The position numbers and the translations under genes were made by a program. Positions 17,723 through 27,046 of a stretch of 64,000 bases of DNA are shown one piece after another. Each line of letters starts with the position of its first letter. The stretch's first letter is position 1. Location: the NCBI GenBank assembly GCA_037442205.1, contig JBBIQS010000045.1, forward strand, positions 1 through 64,000, written 5' to 3'. The DNA comes from JBBIQS01 sp037442205. GTDB taxonomy: Bacteria > Myxococcota > Myxococcia > Myxococcales > UBA5297. The notes beneath the pieces were generated by a model. The model had not been told where the DNA came from. It saw only the letters and a list, made by a program, of their open reading frames with translations, and ran no database searches.

Positions 17723-18462
17723 TGATTCGGCTCGCGGGCGTTCACAAGAGCCTGGGCAATCGGCAGGTGCTTGAGGGAGTGGACCTCGAGGTGCCGGCGC
17801 GCGGGGTGACCTTCGTCATCGGGCGCAGCGGGGCTGGCAAGAGCGTGCTCTCGCGGTGCTGCGTGGGGCTGATGCGAGTCGACTCGGGCGAGGTTTGGGT
17901 GGACGGCGCCCGCATCCACGGCTGGCCCGAGCGCAAGCTGACCGAGCTGCGGCGCGAGGTGCCGTACGTGGTGCAGGGCTCGGCGCTGCTCGACTGGCTG
18001 ACGCTGGCGCAGAACGTGGAAGTGCCGCTGGTGCGTGGCTTCGGGTTCCAGTTGGCCGAGGCCGAGGAGCGGGCCAGGGACGCGCTGGTGCGGGTCGATC
18101 TGGGCGAACTTTCCGAGAAGTGTCCCCCCGAGGTCGGGCCTGGGGTGCGCAAGCAAGTAGCGATCGCGAGGGCGCTGGCGCTGCGGCCCAAGGCGGTGCT
18201 CTACGACGAGCCGACCACCGGTTTGGACGCCGAGGCCGCGCGCCGAGTCGATCGCCTGATTCGCGAAGCCGCCGACGCGGGCACGACCGCGCTGGTGGTC
18301 TCGCATGACCTGACTTCGCTCAAGGACGTTGCCGAGCGCGTGGCGGTGCTCGACGAGGGCGTCATCGCCTTTCACGGGACGGTGCCCGAGTTTCTCGAGC
18401 GGCGCGAGGAGCATCCGGCGATCCGCAGGTTCTTCCATCAGGAAGAGGCGGCGGAGGGCTGA
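17722..18462 (+). CDS. MlaF-like ABC ATPase 2, intact Walker A/B and H-loop but degenerate signature motif
   Basis: 246 aa. Walker A is GRSGAGKS (34-41), Walker B is VLYDEPTTGLD with D162 and E163, and the H-loop is VVSHD with H195, all canonical. The signature that should read LSGGM reads VGPGV (138-142), so the key Ser and first Gly are lost. ATPase 1 has the reverse pattern. Placed head to tail, ATPase 2's intact Walker site would meet ATPase 1's intact signature, giving one good site. ATPase 1's damaged site would meet this damaged signature, giving one degenerate site. It is the last of five overlapping genes; a 28-base gap with a fresh ribosome site follows. Confidence 0.92.
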   Translation: MIRLAGVHKSLGNRQVLEGVDLEVPARGVTFVIGRSGAGKSVLSRCCVGLMRVDSGEVWVDGARIHGWPERKLTELRREVPYVVQGSALLDWLTLAQNVEVPLVRGFGFQLAEAEERARDALVRVDLGELSEKCPPEVGPGVRKQVAIARALALRPKAVLYDEPTTGLDAEAARRVDRLIREAADAGTTALVVSHDLTSLKDVAERVAVLDEGVIAFHGTVPEFLERREEHPAIRRFFHQEEAAEG

Positions 18463-18490
18463 GGAAAGTTCCGAGTGTTGGGAGGGTGCG

Positions 18491-19060
18491 ATGTCGGACC
18501 GAGCGCGATTCATTGCGATGTGCCTGGTGGGATTCGGCACTCAGGTGCTCTTGGCGGCGGCGATTGTCCTTGAGCGGCCGCTGGGCCATGACAGCGATTG
18601 CGCGACCTTCGAACTGACCACTTCCGCCTCCTCAGAGGTCTTCGGCTTCGGCAAGAACCTTGGGGTCACGATCCAAAGGCAGAGCGAGGTGCGTTTTCGG
18701 TTCGATTCGGTGGAGCAGCCAGCGACGGTCTTTCTCTCGCTGGTCGCCTTCGGCTTCGACCCGCACCAGCATCTGGAAGTGACGTTGAACGGAGTGTTCC
18801 TCGGCTACCTGGACGTCGAAGTCGGCAAGGATCCGAAGGCGGTCAGGCCTAAGCGCTTGCGGCTGGGCAGTGAGGCACTCGCCGGTCCCAACTCCGTGAA
18901 CGACCTGGTCGTTGCCAATCCCGAGGGCGCCAAGGAGGGCCTCCAAGGTGCGTCTGCAAATTCGCGAGCCCTGTCGCTATTCGCCCAGGGAGCTCATACC
19001 GGAGATCGAGCGCCTCCTCGCTCACGGGGACGAGCTGCTGAAAGGCCCCTGCCCGGATGA
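18491..19060 (+). CDS. membrane-anchored protein of unknown function, upstream part of a probable frameshifted gene
   Basis: 189 aa as read. It starts at the ATG at 18491 behind GGAGGGTGCG. A single membrane helix (about 6-26, MCLVGFGTQVLLAAAIVLE) is followed by a beta-sandwich-like region (SSEVFGFGKNLGV, VEQPATVFLSLVAFGFD, VTLNGVFLGYLDVEVG, NSVNDLVVANPEG). After about residue 150 the sequence turns into Arg/Pro/Ser-rich text unlike the rest, just where the reading frame +1 to it becomes protein-like (18948-19355). I read the pair as one gene with a frameshift near 18930-18955, or as two overlapping genes. It lies inside the MCE locus. Function is unknown. Confidence 0.6.
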   Translation: MSDRARFIAMCLVGFGTQVLLAAAIVLERPLGHDSDCATFELTTSASSEVFGFGKNLGVTIQRQSEVRFRFDSVEQPATVFLSLVAFGFDPHQHLEVTLNGVFLGYLDVEVGKDPKAVRPKRLRLGSEALAGPNSVNDLVVANPEGAKEGLQGASANSRALSLFAQGAHTGDRAPPRSRGRAAERPLPG

Positions 19061-19355
19061 ATATCGAGCGTGGCGCGATCTGAGCGCCGCGGCGCTGATG
19101 CTGGAGATGGTCGATCCCAAGCCACCTGGGTTGGAGGAGCGGATTCGCTCTCGCCTAGCTGCCGTCGAGGAAGCCGTTCAGCAGTTCTGCAACAAGACCC
19201 TGCTGACCGGATTGAAGGCGCTCCGCGCCGGGTCGAAGTGGGACGCTCGCCGAGCGTACGAGGAAGGCCTCGCCTGGTTCCCCGACGACGAGCATCCCTG
19301 CCGAGACCGGCTGCTCGGCGCCCTCCGCGAGCTGGAGTCGCCCGTATCTCCTTAG
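18948..19355 (+). CDS. helical protein of unknown function, downstream part of a probable frameshifted gene
   Basis: 135 aa from the GTG at 18948, with AAGGAGG 9 bases upstream. It overlaps the preceding frame by 113 bases in a different phase. The helical content (ELIPEIERLLAHGDELLKGP, ALMLEMVDPKPPGLEERIR, WDARRAYEEGLAWFPDDEHPC) looks like a tetratricopeptide-type helical bundle that would naturally follow the beta domain encoded in the other frame. The good ribosome site makes an independent start possible; the junk-like end of the upstream frame argues for a frameshift. 72 bases separate it from the MCE protein gene. Confidence 0.55.
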   Translation: MRLQIREPCRYSPRELIPEIERLLAHGDELLKGPCPDEYRAWRDLSAAALMLEMVDPKPPGLEERIRSRLAAVEEAVQQFCNKTLLTGLKALRAGSKWDARRAYEEGLAWFPDDEHPCRDRLLGALRELESPVSP

Positions 19356-19427
19356 GATTTTCTGAAACTGGCCGGTGTCTATTTTCGAACCGCCCGACTC
19401 AACCGGCGCTAAGATGGCGTCTCCCCC

Positions 19428-20435
19428 ATGGAAGAACGCAGGCTCGAGCTCAAGGTCGGCATCCTGGTCGCGGTGGCGCTCGCGGGCGCGGTCGGGCTGC
19501 TCTACCTGCTGGGCGAATTGAACCTCATCGGCGGCACGCGGGTGTTCGCCGACTTCGGCCACTCCGGCGGCGTCCCCTCCGGCGCGCCGATCAAGCTCGC
19601 CGGCGTCCGCGTCGGCCGGGTGCGCTCCGTCGAGTTGCTCGTCTCCCGCCGCGACTCCGACGGCGCTCCCCTCCCCGTCCGCATGGAGCTGGAGATCGCC
19701 CGCGACGTCTTCAAGCAGCTCCACGCCGACGCCCCGGTCTCCATGGCCAGCCAGGGCGCCCTCGGCGAGCCGTACCTCGAGATCGCTCCCGGCTCGGCTT
19801 CCGCGCCCACCCTCGCTTCCGGCGCCGAGCTGCGCGGCGTCGATCCACCGCGCATCGACCTCATCTCCGCCCGCCTCTCAGACTTCCTCGAGGGCGCCAC
19901 CAGGCTGATGGGCCAGAACGACGCCCAGTCGCTCTTCAAGGCCGCCACCGGCATCGCCAAGCGCGCCGAAACCCTCCTCGACCAGACCGCCCCGTCGGTG
20001 ACGGTGGCGGTCGCGGACATCAGCCAGGCCGCCAAGGACCTGCGCGCCATCGCCACCGCCGCCCAGTCCGCGCTGCGCGACGACGGCGAGCTGGGCAGGC
20101 TGCTCTCCGACGCCCGCGCCATCGCCGCCCAGCTGCGCAAGGACGTCCCGGCCATCGCCGAGAAGGCCCAGCAGGCCGCCGACGGCGCCGCCTCACTCGC
20201 CAGCTCGGTTACCCCCGCCGACGTCGCCCGCATCAAGGAGGCCATCGGCACCTATGAGAAGGCCGGCGCCTCGCTCTCCGAGGTGGCTCTGCGCGCCGAC
20301 CGGATCCTCAACCGCATCGAGGCCGGCGAAGGCAGCATCGGCGGCTTCGCCAAGGATCCGCAGGTCTACCAGGACCTCAAGGCCCTGGTGACCGACCTCA
20401 AGCTCCATCCGTGGAAGGTGCTCTGGAAGCAGTAG
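19428..20435 (+). CDS. MlaD-like MCE-domain lipid-binding protein
   Basis: 335 aa. An N-terminal membrane anchor (about 9-28) is followed by one MCE domain (about 37-115: FADFGHSGGVPSGAPIKLAG, GRVRSVELLV, GALGEPYLEIAPG) and a long Ala-rich helical tail with many hydrophobic heptads (about 130-335). MCE proteins form hexameric rings on the periplasmic side of the MlaFE core; long helical tails can make a tube or needle across the periplasm, as in PqiB/LetB-type systems. Only one MCE gene is present, so a homohexamer is likely. The ATG at 19428 has no clear ribosome site. It completes the transporter begun at 15532. Confidence 0.93.
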   Translation: MEERRLELKVGILVAVALAGAVGLLYLLGELNLIGGTRVFADFGHSGGVPSGAPIKLAGVRVGRVRSVELLVSRRDSDGAPLPVRMELEIARDVFKQLHADAPVSMASQGALGEPYLEIAPGSASAPTLASGAELRGVDPPRIDLISARLSDFLEGATRLMGQNDAQSLFKAATGIAKRAETLLDQTAPSVTVAVADISQAAKDLRAIATAAQSALRDDGELGRLLSDARAIAAQLRKDVPAIAEKAQQAADGAASLASSVTPADVARIKEAIGTYEKAGASLSEVALRADRILNRIEAGEGSIGGFAKDPQVYQDLKALVTDLKLHPWKVLWKQ

Positions 20436-20452
20436 CCGAACTGGCCCAACGC

Positions 20453-21256
20453 TCAGGGCTGCGAATAGGCGTCCGCCCAGCTTTGCGAGATGGTGCGCCG
20501 GAAGTCGTCGAGCGTCGCCCCGCGCCAGATGCTGATCCGGAAGAGGTCGAAGCGCCCGCCGGTCCGGGTCCAGCCGTCGACCGCGCCCCGGTAGCCGGCC
20601 TTCTGCACCAGCTCCATGAGCGCGGCGTTGTGGTGGTGCCCGGGATAGGCGAAGTACTTCGCCGGCCGCCCCAGCCGCTGCTCCAGCACCGCCTTCGAGC
20701 CTTCGATCTCCGCCCGTGCCTCATCCAGCGAGATCTTGGTCAAGTTCGGGTGCGTCCGGGTGTGCGAGCCCATCTCCACCACCTCCGAGGCCGCCATCTC
20801 CTGGACCTCGGACCACAGCAGCATCGGCAGCTTGGCCTCCCCCATCGTCCACACGTAGCGCGCCTCCGGCCGCTCGCGCAGCAGGTCGGTGACCACGAAG
20901 AGCGTGGCCTTGAAGCCGTGCTCGCGCAGGATGGGAAAGGCCGTCCGGTAGAACCCCTGCTCGCCGTCGTCGAAGGTCAGCACCACAGGCCGCTCGGGCA
21001 GCGCCCCCTTGCCGTCCAGGTAGTCGTAGAGTTGGTCGAGGCTGATCGCCGTGCAGCCCCGCGCCGACAGCTCGTCCATCTCCTGCCGGAACTGCTCCGG
21101 GTCCATGTCCCAGGACAGCTGCGAGCCGGCCCCGAACCAGTGGTAGGTCAGGATCGGCACCTCGTTCTGGCAGCCGGCCGCCAGCAGGACCAGGGAACAG
21201 GCGAGCAGTGCTCCGACCGCCAAGCGCGTAGGCATCCACATGCTCGCCACTCTCAT
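20453..21256 (-). CDS. polysaccharide deacetylase (NodB/CE4) lipoprotein
   Basis: 267 aa. Lipoprotein signal with lipobox LLAAGC, then a NodB fold: LTFDDGEQGFY (catalytic and metal aspartates), SHTRTHPNL (metal histidines) and YFAYPGHHH (substrate groove). CE4 enzymes remove N-acetyl or O-acetyl groups from polysaccharides such as peptidoglycan or exopolysaccharide. Lipidation places it on the inner or outer membrane facing the periplasm or outside. An in-frame ATG at 21241 is an alternative start. It converges with the MCE gene and is divergent from typA. Confidence 0.9.
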   Translation of the reverse strand: MRVASMWMPTRLAVGALLACSLVLLAAGCQNEVPILTYHWFGAGSQLSWDMDPEQFRQEMDELSARGCTAISLDQLYDYLDGKGALPERPVVLTFDDGEQGFYRTAFPILREHGFKATLFVVTDLLRERPEARYVWTMGEAKLPMLLWSEVQEMAASEVVEMGSHTRTHPNLTKISLDEARAEIEGSKAVLEQRLGRPAKYFAYPGHHHNAALMELVQKAGYRGAVDGWTRTGGRFDLFRISIWRGATLDDFRRTISQSWADAYSQP

Positions 21257-21372
21257 GTCTCGAAGCGGGAAACGTTCATTTCCAGAAGCTCGGTAGCCAA
21301 GCGGCCCCGGTTGGAATATATAGGCGCGCCTTTTGGCTTTTCATCTGAGCGCAGACGCGCAGGCAAGGGTAG

Positions 21373-23214
<1,842 letters not shown>

Positions 23215-23244
23215 CCGGCGAGAACAATCTCGCCACGAAATCGA

Positions 23245-23275
23245 AGCCCGCGGCCGAAAGGTCGCGGGCTTTTTC
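23245..23275 (+). terminator. rho-independent terminator of typA
   Basis: The inverted repeat AGCCCGCGGCC / GGTCGCGGGCT (one G-U pair) closes a GAAA tetraloop and is followed directly by TTTT. It begins 30 bases after the typA stop. This is the clearest intrinsic terminator in the window. Confidence 0.9.
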
Positions 23276-23400
23276 GCTTTCGGTAGTGTCGCAGAGTCGG
23301 TCGGCCGAGCGCGTCTCTCGCCGCGCCCGACCGCCGCGGCCGGCGGGACGCCGGCGCTCCCAGGCGCTGCCAGTCAGCCGACGCCTGACGACCCAACGAA

Positions 23401-23430
23401 GAAGGCCTCCCGCTTTCGCGAGAGGCCTTC
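23401..23430 (-). terminator. probable terminator downstream of tRNA-Ala
   Basis: A perfect 9-bp inverted repeat GAAGGCCTC / GAGGCCTTC with an inner CGC-TTTC-GCG hairpin lies 8 bases beyond the tRNA 3' end on the minus strand. The tail (TTCGTT) is weakly T-rich, so this is a likely but not certain terminator. Confidence 0.65.
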
Positions 23431-23438
23431 AATCGGAG

Positions 23439-23511
23439 TGGAGCTGATCGGGATCGAACCGACGACCTCCTGAATGCCATTCAGGCGCTCTCCCAGCTGA
23501 GCTACAGCCCC
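23439..23511 (-). tRNA. tRNA-Ala (GGC anticodon)
   Basis: 73 nt. Acceptor GGGGCTG pairs with CAGCTCC (one G-U), discriminator A. D-arm contains TAGCTCAGCTGGGAGAGC. The anticodon stem CCTGA/TCAGG encloses the loop ATGGCAT with anticodon GGC. The T-arm is GTCGG TTCGATC CCGAT. The 3' CCA is not encoded (CTC follows), so it must be added by CCA-adding enzyme. It is flanked by a terminator-like hairpin downstream. Confidence 0.97.
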
Positions 23512-23544
23512 ACAATCCTGGGAACTATTCGAATTTGATGCCGC

Positions 23545-23907
23545 CTACTTCTTTTTCTTCGCCGCCGCCTTCTTGCTCACCAGCGCGTCGGCTTCCTTCA
23601 AAATCGCCGCGATGTCGGCCTGCTGCCTCAAGATCTCGGCGTCCTTCGCCTTGACCTCGCCGAGGGCCCTCTTCAGCGATGCCGGCGCCTGAACCTCGCC
23701 GGACTCCACCGCCTTGTAGAACGCCTCGCCCAGCTTGAGCAGCGCCGTTTCTCGGTCGCTGCGCGCTCGGCCCAACGACCCCGAGGCACTGCCCATCTTC
23801 ACTGCCTGCTCGACCGCTTCACGCAGCTGCGCCAGCTCCGCCTTGGCCTCTTGAAACATCTGGCCAACCTGCCGGACGCTCTCTTCACTGCCCTTCGGGT
23901 CGAGCAT
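23545..23907 (-). CDS. small helical protein of unknown function with Lys-rich tail
   Basis: 120 aa, no signal peptide. Sequence is mostly alpha-helical (EESVRQVGQMFQEAKAEL, AQLREAVEQAVKMG, ADIAAILKEADALV), ending in a Lys/Ala tail (SKKAAAKKKK) that could bind nucleic acid. I do not recognise the family. The ATG at 23907 has AAGGAG five bases upstream; a GTG directly before it is also possible. It is read toward the tRNA gene and starts divergently from the metallophosphoesterase. Confidence 0.65.
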   Translation of the reverse strand: MLDPKGSEESVRQVGQMFQEAKAELAQLREAVEQAVKMGSASGSLGRARSDRETALLKLGEAFYKAVESGEVQAPASLKRALGEVKAKDAEILRQQADIAAILKEADALVSKKAAAKKKK

Positions 23908-24087
23908 CACTGCTCCTTCGGGGCACCGCGAAAACGGGCGGTTAGATACCGCTCGGCGCTTTGGGTGTCAAGCTCAGATCCTCAACTTTGTCGCTTTTTT
24001 CGCTCGCGCGGCGCGATTTCCTCCCGTGCGTTCCGCCGGCCCTCGCGCTATGAGCCTCGGGCGACCCCAAGCCCCCGCGAGCCCTCC

Positions 24088-25293
24088 TTGAATTCCATCT
24101 GGCGCTTCCTTCCCTTCCTGGCCGTGACCCTGACAGTCGACGTCGGGCTTCACCTGTTCCTCTACCGGCGGCTCGTCCGGGCGGTGACCGGCCAACGTGG
24201 CTTGAGGCTCGCCGGCGGCATCCTCTTCGGCCTGCTGGGCGCGCTGCTGGCCCTGGGCCCGATGATTCAGCGCGCCGCCCACGGCCCGGCCACCCTGGCG
24301 GTCCGCGGCGGCTACCTGTGGATGGGCGTCAGCTTCTACCTCTTCCTGTCGCTTTCGGTCTTCGAGCTGGCCTTCGCCCTCGAGCGCTGGATGCGCCGCA
24401 CGCCGCCGAAGACCGCGCCCGCGGCGCCCGCGGATCCGGCTGCCGAGGAGCAGCCCGCCGACCCCGGCCGGCGCGAGCTGTTCCGCCGCGCCGCCGGGCT
24501 GGGCGCGATGGCCATCACCGCCCCGGCGGTCGTCGACGGCGTCTGGTCGGCCTTCTCTCCGCCCCAGATCAGCACCGTCGAGGTCAAGCTCCCCAACCTC
24601 CCCAAGGCCCTCAGCGGCCTGAGCTTCGTCCAGTTCAGCGACGTCCACGTCGGCGCCTGGATCGACGAGCGCTTCCTCAGGGAGTTGGCCGAGCGCGCCC
24701 AGGCGCTCAAGCCCGACTTCTTCGCCATCACCGGCGATCTGATGGACGGCAGCGTGGCTCGGCTGGGCTCCACCGTCGGGCTGCTGGGCGCGCTGCGCTC
24801 CCGCTACGGCACCTACTTCGTCACCGGCAACCACGAGTACTACTCCGGGGTCGACGAGTGGGTGCCGGCACTGCGCGGGATGGGGATGACCGTGCTGCGC
24901 AACCAGCGGGTGGAGCTGGGCGACAAGGGCGCCAGCCTCGACCTGGTCGGTGTCGACGACTGGGGCGCCCGCCGCCAGGGCTTCGGCGACGGCTACGACC
25001 TCGACGCCGCCCTCAGGGATGCCGAGCCCGGCCGGGCCCGCATCCTCATGGCCCACCAGCCCACCAACTTCGCCGGAGCCGTCGAGCGCGGCGTCGGGCT
25101 GCAGGTCTCCGGCCACACCCACGGCGGCCAGCTTTGGCCCTGGCTCTACCTGGTGCGCATGGTCTACCCGTACACCGCCGGCCGCTACACGCTGAACGAC
25201 AGCACCATCTACGTCAGCCGCGGCTGCGGCTTCTGGGGCCCGCCGATGCGCCTGGGCGTTCCGCCCGAGTTGGTCCGCTATGTGCTGGTGTGA
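24088..25293 (+). CDS. membrane-anchored metallophosphoesterase (YaeI-like)
   Basis: About 401 aa from the proposed TTG. The N-terminal third holds several membrane helices (FLPFLAVTLTVDVGLHLFLY, LFGLLGALLALGPM, SFYLFLSLSVFELAFALE). A Tat-like segment (RRELFRRAAGLGAMAITAPA) then leads into a calcineurin-like phosphoesterase domain with SDVHVG, GDLMDG, GNHEYY, MAHQP and SGHTHGGQ, the complete set of two-metal ligands. Relatives act on phospholipid-like substrates such as UDP-diacylglucosamine, but the substrate here is not shown. The start is uncertain: TTG 24088 precedes the first helix, but no clear ribosome site is seen and the frame stays open upstream. Confidence 0.85.
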   Translation: MNSIWRFLPFLAVTLTVDVGLHLFLYRRLVRAVTGQRGLRLAGGILFGLLGALLALGPMIQRAAHGPATLAVRGGYLWMGVSFYLFLSLSVFELAFALERWMRRTPPKTAPAAPADPAAEEQPADPGRRELFRRAAGLGAMAITAPAVVDGVWSAFSPPQISTVEVKLPNLPKALSGLSFVQFSDVHVGAWIDERFLRELAERAQALKPDFFAITGDLMDGSVARLGSTVGLLGALRSRYGTYFVTGNHEYYSGVDEWVPALRGMGMTVLRNQRVELGDKGASLDLVGVDDWGARRQGFGDGYDLDAALRDAEPGRARILMAHQPTNFAGAVERGVGLQVSGHTHGGQLWPWLYLVRMVYPYTAGRYTLNDSTIYVSRGCGFWGPPMRLGVPPELVRYVLV

Positions 25294-25374
25294 GCTGGAT
25301 CACACACCGCTCGCTTCGCGCCGGTCGGTACGCTAGGATGTAGGCGTCGTCCCTACCTCTCAAGGAGAGAACCG

Positions 25375-25683
25375 ATGAAGTTGGAGCAGGCCCATTCGCT
25401 CAGCCGCGAGGACGCCAAGCGCCGCATCGAGAAGCTCGCCGACTACTGGCGGACCAAGTACGGAGTCTCGGTGGCCTGGACCGGCGACTCGGTCAAGATC
25501 ACGGGCAAGCTCAAGGGGATCGCCATCGACGCCAAGGTGCAGGTCAACGAGCGCACCATCGTGGCCGAGGGCTCCGATCCCGGCCTGCTGATGCGCGCGG
25601 CGGCGACGGCCTACCTCAAGGGAAAGCTCGCCGACTATCTCGATCCCAGGAAGAGCGAGGCCGACCTGGCCAAGCTGGCCTGA
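25375..25683 (+). CDS. polyhydroxyalkanoic acid system family protein
   Basis: 102 aa. The pattern HSLSREDAKRRIEKLADYW, then GDSVKITGKLKGIAIDAKV and the C-terminal YLKGKLADYL match the small PHA-granule-associated (PHA_gran_rgn) family. These are two-layer alpha/beta proteins often encoded near PHA genes, though no other PHA gene is in this window. The real role of many members is unknown. The ATG at 25375 has AAGGAGAGAACC upstream. It stands alone between the phosphoesterase and the response regulator on the same strand. Confidence 0.8.
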   Translation: MKLEQAHSLSREDAKRRIEKLADYWRTKYGVSVAWTGDSVKITGKLKGIAIDAKVQVNERTIVAEGSDPGLLMRAAATAYLKGKLADYLDPRKSEADLAKLA

Positions 25684-25802
25684 GCCCTCCGGCCGCCGCA
25701 AGGGCCCGGCGCTACCTCACCGGGCACCATGCTAGTATCGGCGACCTCGACCAGTGAGCATCGTTCGCCCCCGGACAGCCCGGTCCGACTCTGGAGGCCG
25801 TA

Positions 25803-26903
25803 GTGAGCAGTGAAGCCGAATCGAGCGAGTCTCCCAAGATCCTGATCGTCGACGACGACGACTCCGTCCGCGACGTGATCTCGGTCCTCCTCGCCGAGGA
25901 AGGCTATCAGTGCAGCTGCGCCAAGAGCGCCGCCGAGGGGCTGGAGATGGCCTCCGCCGGCTTCCAACTGGTGATCAGCGACATGAAGATGCCCGGCCAG
26001 GACGGGCTGTGGCTGCTGGACCACGTGCGCAAGGACTACGAGGACACCGCGGTGATCATGCTCACCGGCTACGGCGACACCGAGGCCGCGGTGGAGTGCC
26101 TGCGCCGGGGGGCGGTGGACTACCTGCTCAAGCCGCCCAAGGTCACCGACCTGGTGCGGGCCATCGAGCGCGCCCTGGCCAAGCGGCGGGTGGAGCTGGC
26201 GCGCCGGCGCTACCAGGCCAAGCTGGAGAAGCGGGTCCGTGAGAAGACCGCCGAGCTGCAGCAGGCGCTCAGCGACGTGGAGCGGGCCTACAACAACACC
26301 CTGCTGGCGCTGGTGGCTGCCCTCGACGCCCGCGAGCACGAGACCAGCGACCACTCGCAGCGGGTGGTGCGCTACACGATGGCAGTGGCCTCGCGGCTGG
26401 GGATCCGCGGGCAGGAGCTGTCGGACATCGCCCGCGGGGCGCTGATGCACGACATCGGCAAGATCGGCGTCCCCGATTCCATCCTGCTCAAGCCTGGGCC
26501 GCTGACCCCGGTGGAGTGGGAGGAGATGCGCCGCCACCCGGTGATCGGCTTCAACATCCTCAAGGGAATCCCGTTCCTGACGGTGCCGGCGGAGATCGTC
26601 CTCAGCCACCAGGAGCGCGTCGACGGCACCGGCTACCCGCGCAAGCTGGCCGGCAACGACATCCACGTCGGGGCGCGCATCTTCGCGGTGGCCGACACCC
26701 TCGACGCCATCACCAGCGACCGGCCCTACCGCAAGGCCCAGACCTTCGAGAACGCCCGCCACGAGATCGAGCGCTGCGCCGGAACCCAGTTCGACGCCGA
26801 GATCGTCCGCGCCTTCCTTTCCATCAGCCCCGACGAGCTACGCGAGATGCGCCGGCGCATCGAATCCCCGGCCGACCCCGACTCTCCCTTCAAGCTGGTC
26901 TAG
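25803..26903 (+). CDS. response regulator with HD-GYP c-di-GMP phosphodiesterase domain
   Basis: 366 aa from a GTG start. The receiver domain (about 12-125) has the acidic pocket VDDDD, phosphoacceptor D60 (VISDMKMPG), T in MLTGYG and the Lys of LLKPP. A coiled coil (about 140-170) links it to an HD-GYP domain (about 170-345) with HSQRV, HDIGKIG, RRHP, SHQERVDGTGYP and ADTLDAITSDRPYR. It should hydrolyse c-di-GMP on phosphorylation, the reverse of the FHA-GGDEF enzyme at 2246-3124. No histidine kinase gene is adjacent, so its partner is elsewhere. Confidence 0.94.
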   Translation: MSSEAESSESPKILIVDDDDSVRDVISVLLAEEGYQCSCAKSAAEGLEMASAGFQLVISDMKMPGQDGLWLLDHVRKDYEDTAVIMLTGYGDTEAAVECLRRGAVDYLLKPPKVTDLVRAIERALAKRRVELARRRYQAKLEKRVREKTAELQQALSDVERAYNNTLLALVAALDAREHETSDHSQRVVRYTMAVASRLGIRGQELSDIARGALMHDIGKIGVPDSILLKPGPLTPVEWEEMRRHPVIGFNILKGIPFLTVPAEIVLSHQERVDGTGYPRKLAGNDIHVGARIFAVADTLDAITSDRPYRKAQTFENARHEIERCAGTQFDAEIVRAFLSISPDELREMRRRIESPADPDSPFKLV

Positions 26904-27046
26904 GGCCGCCCAACGCCAGCCGGGGCAGTCGCGGGAGACCGCGACGCACTGCGGCGCGACCGAAGCCCCCCTGCTGCCGAGCCCTTTTGCCTTCGGCTCC
27001 CTCGGCGACTACCATCCGCCCTCCGTTTCACCCTCCGGAGTCCTGC

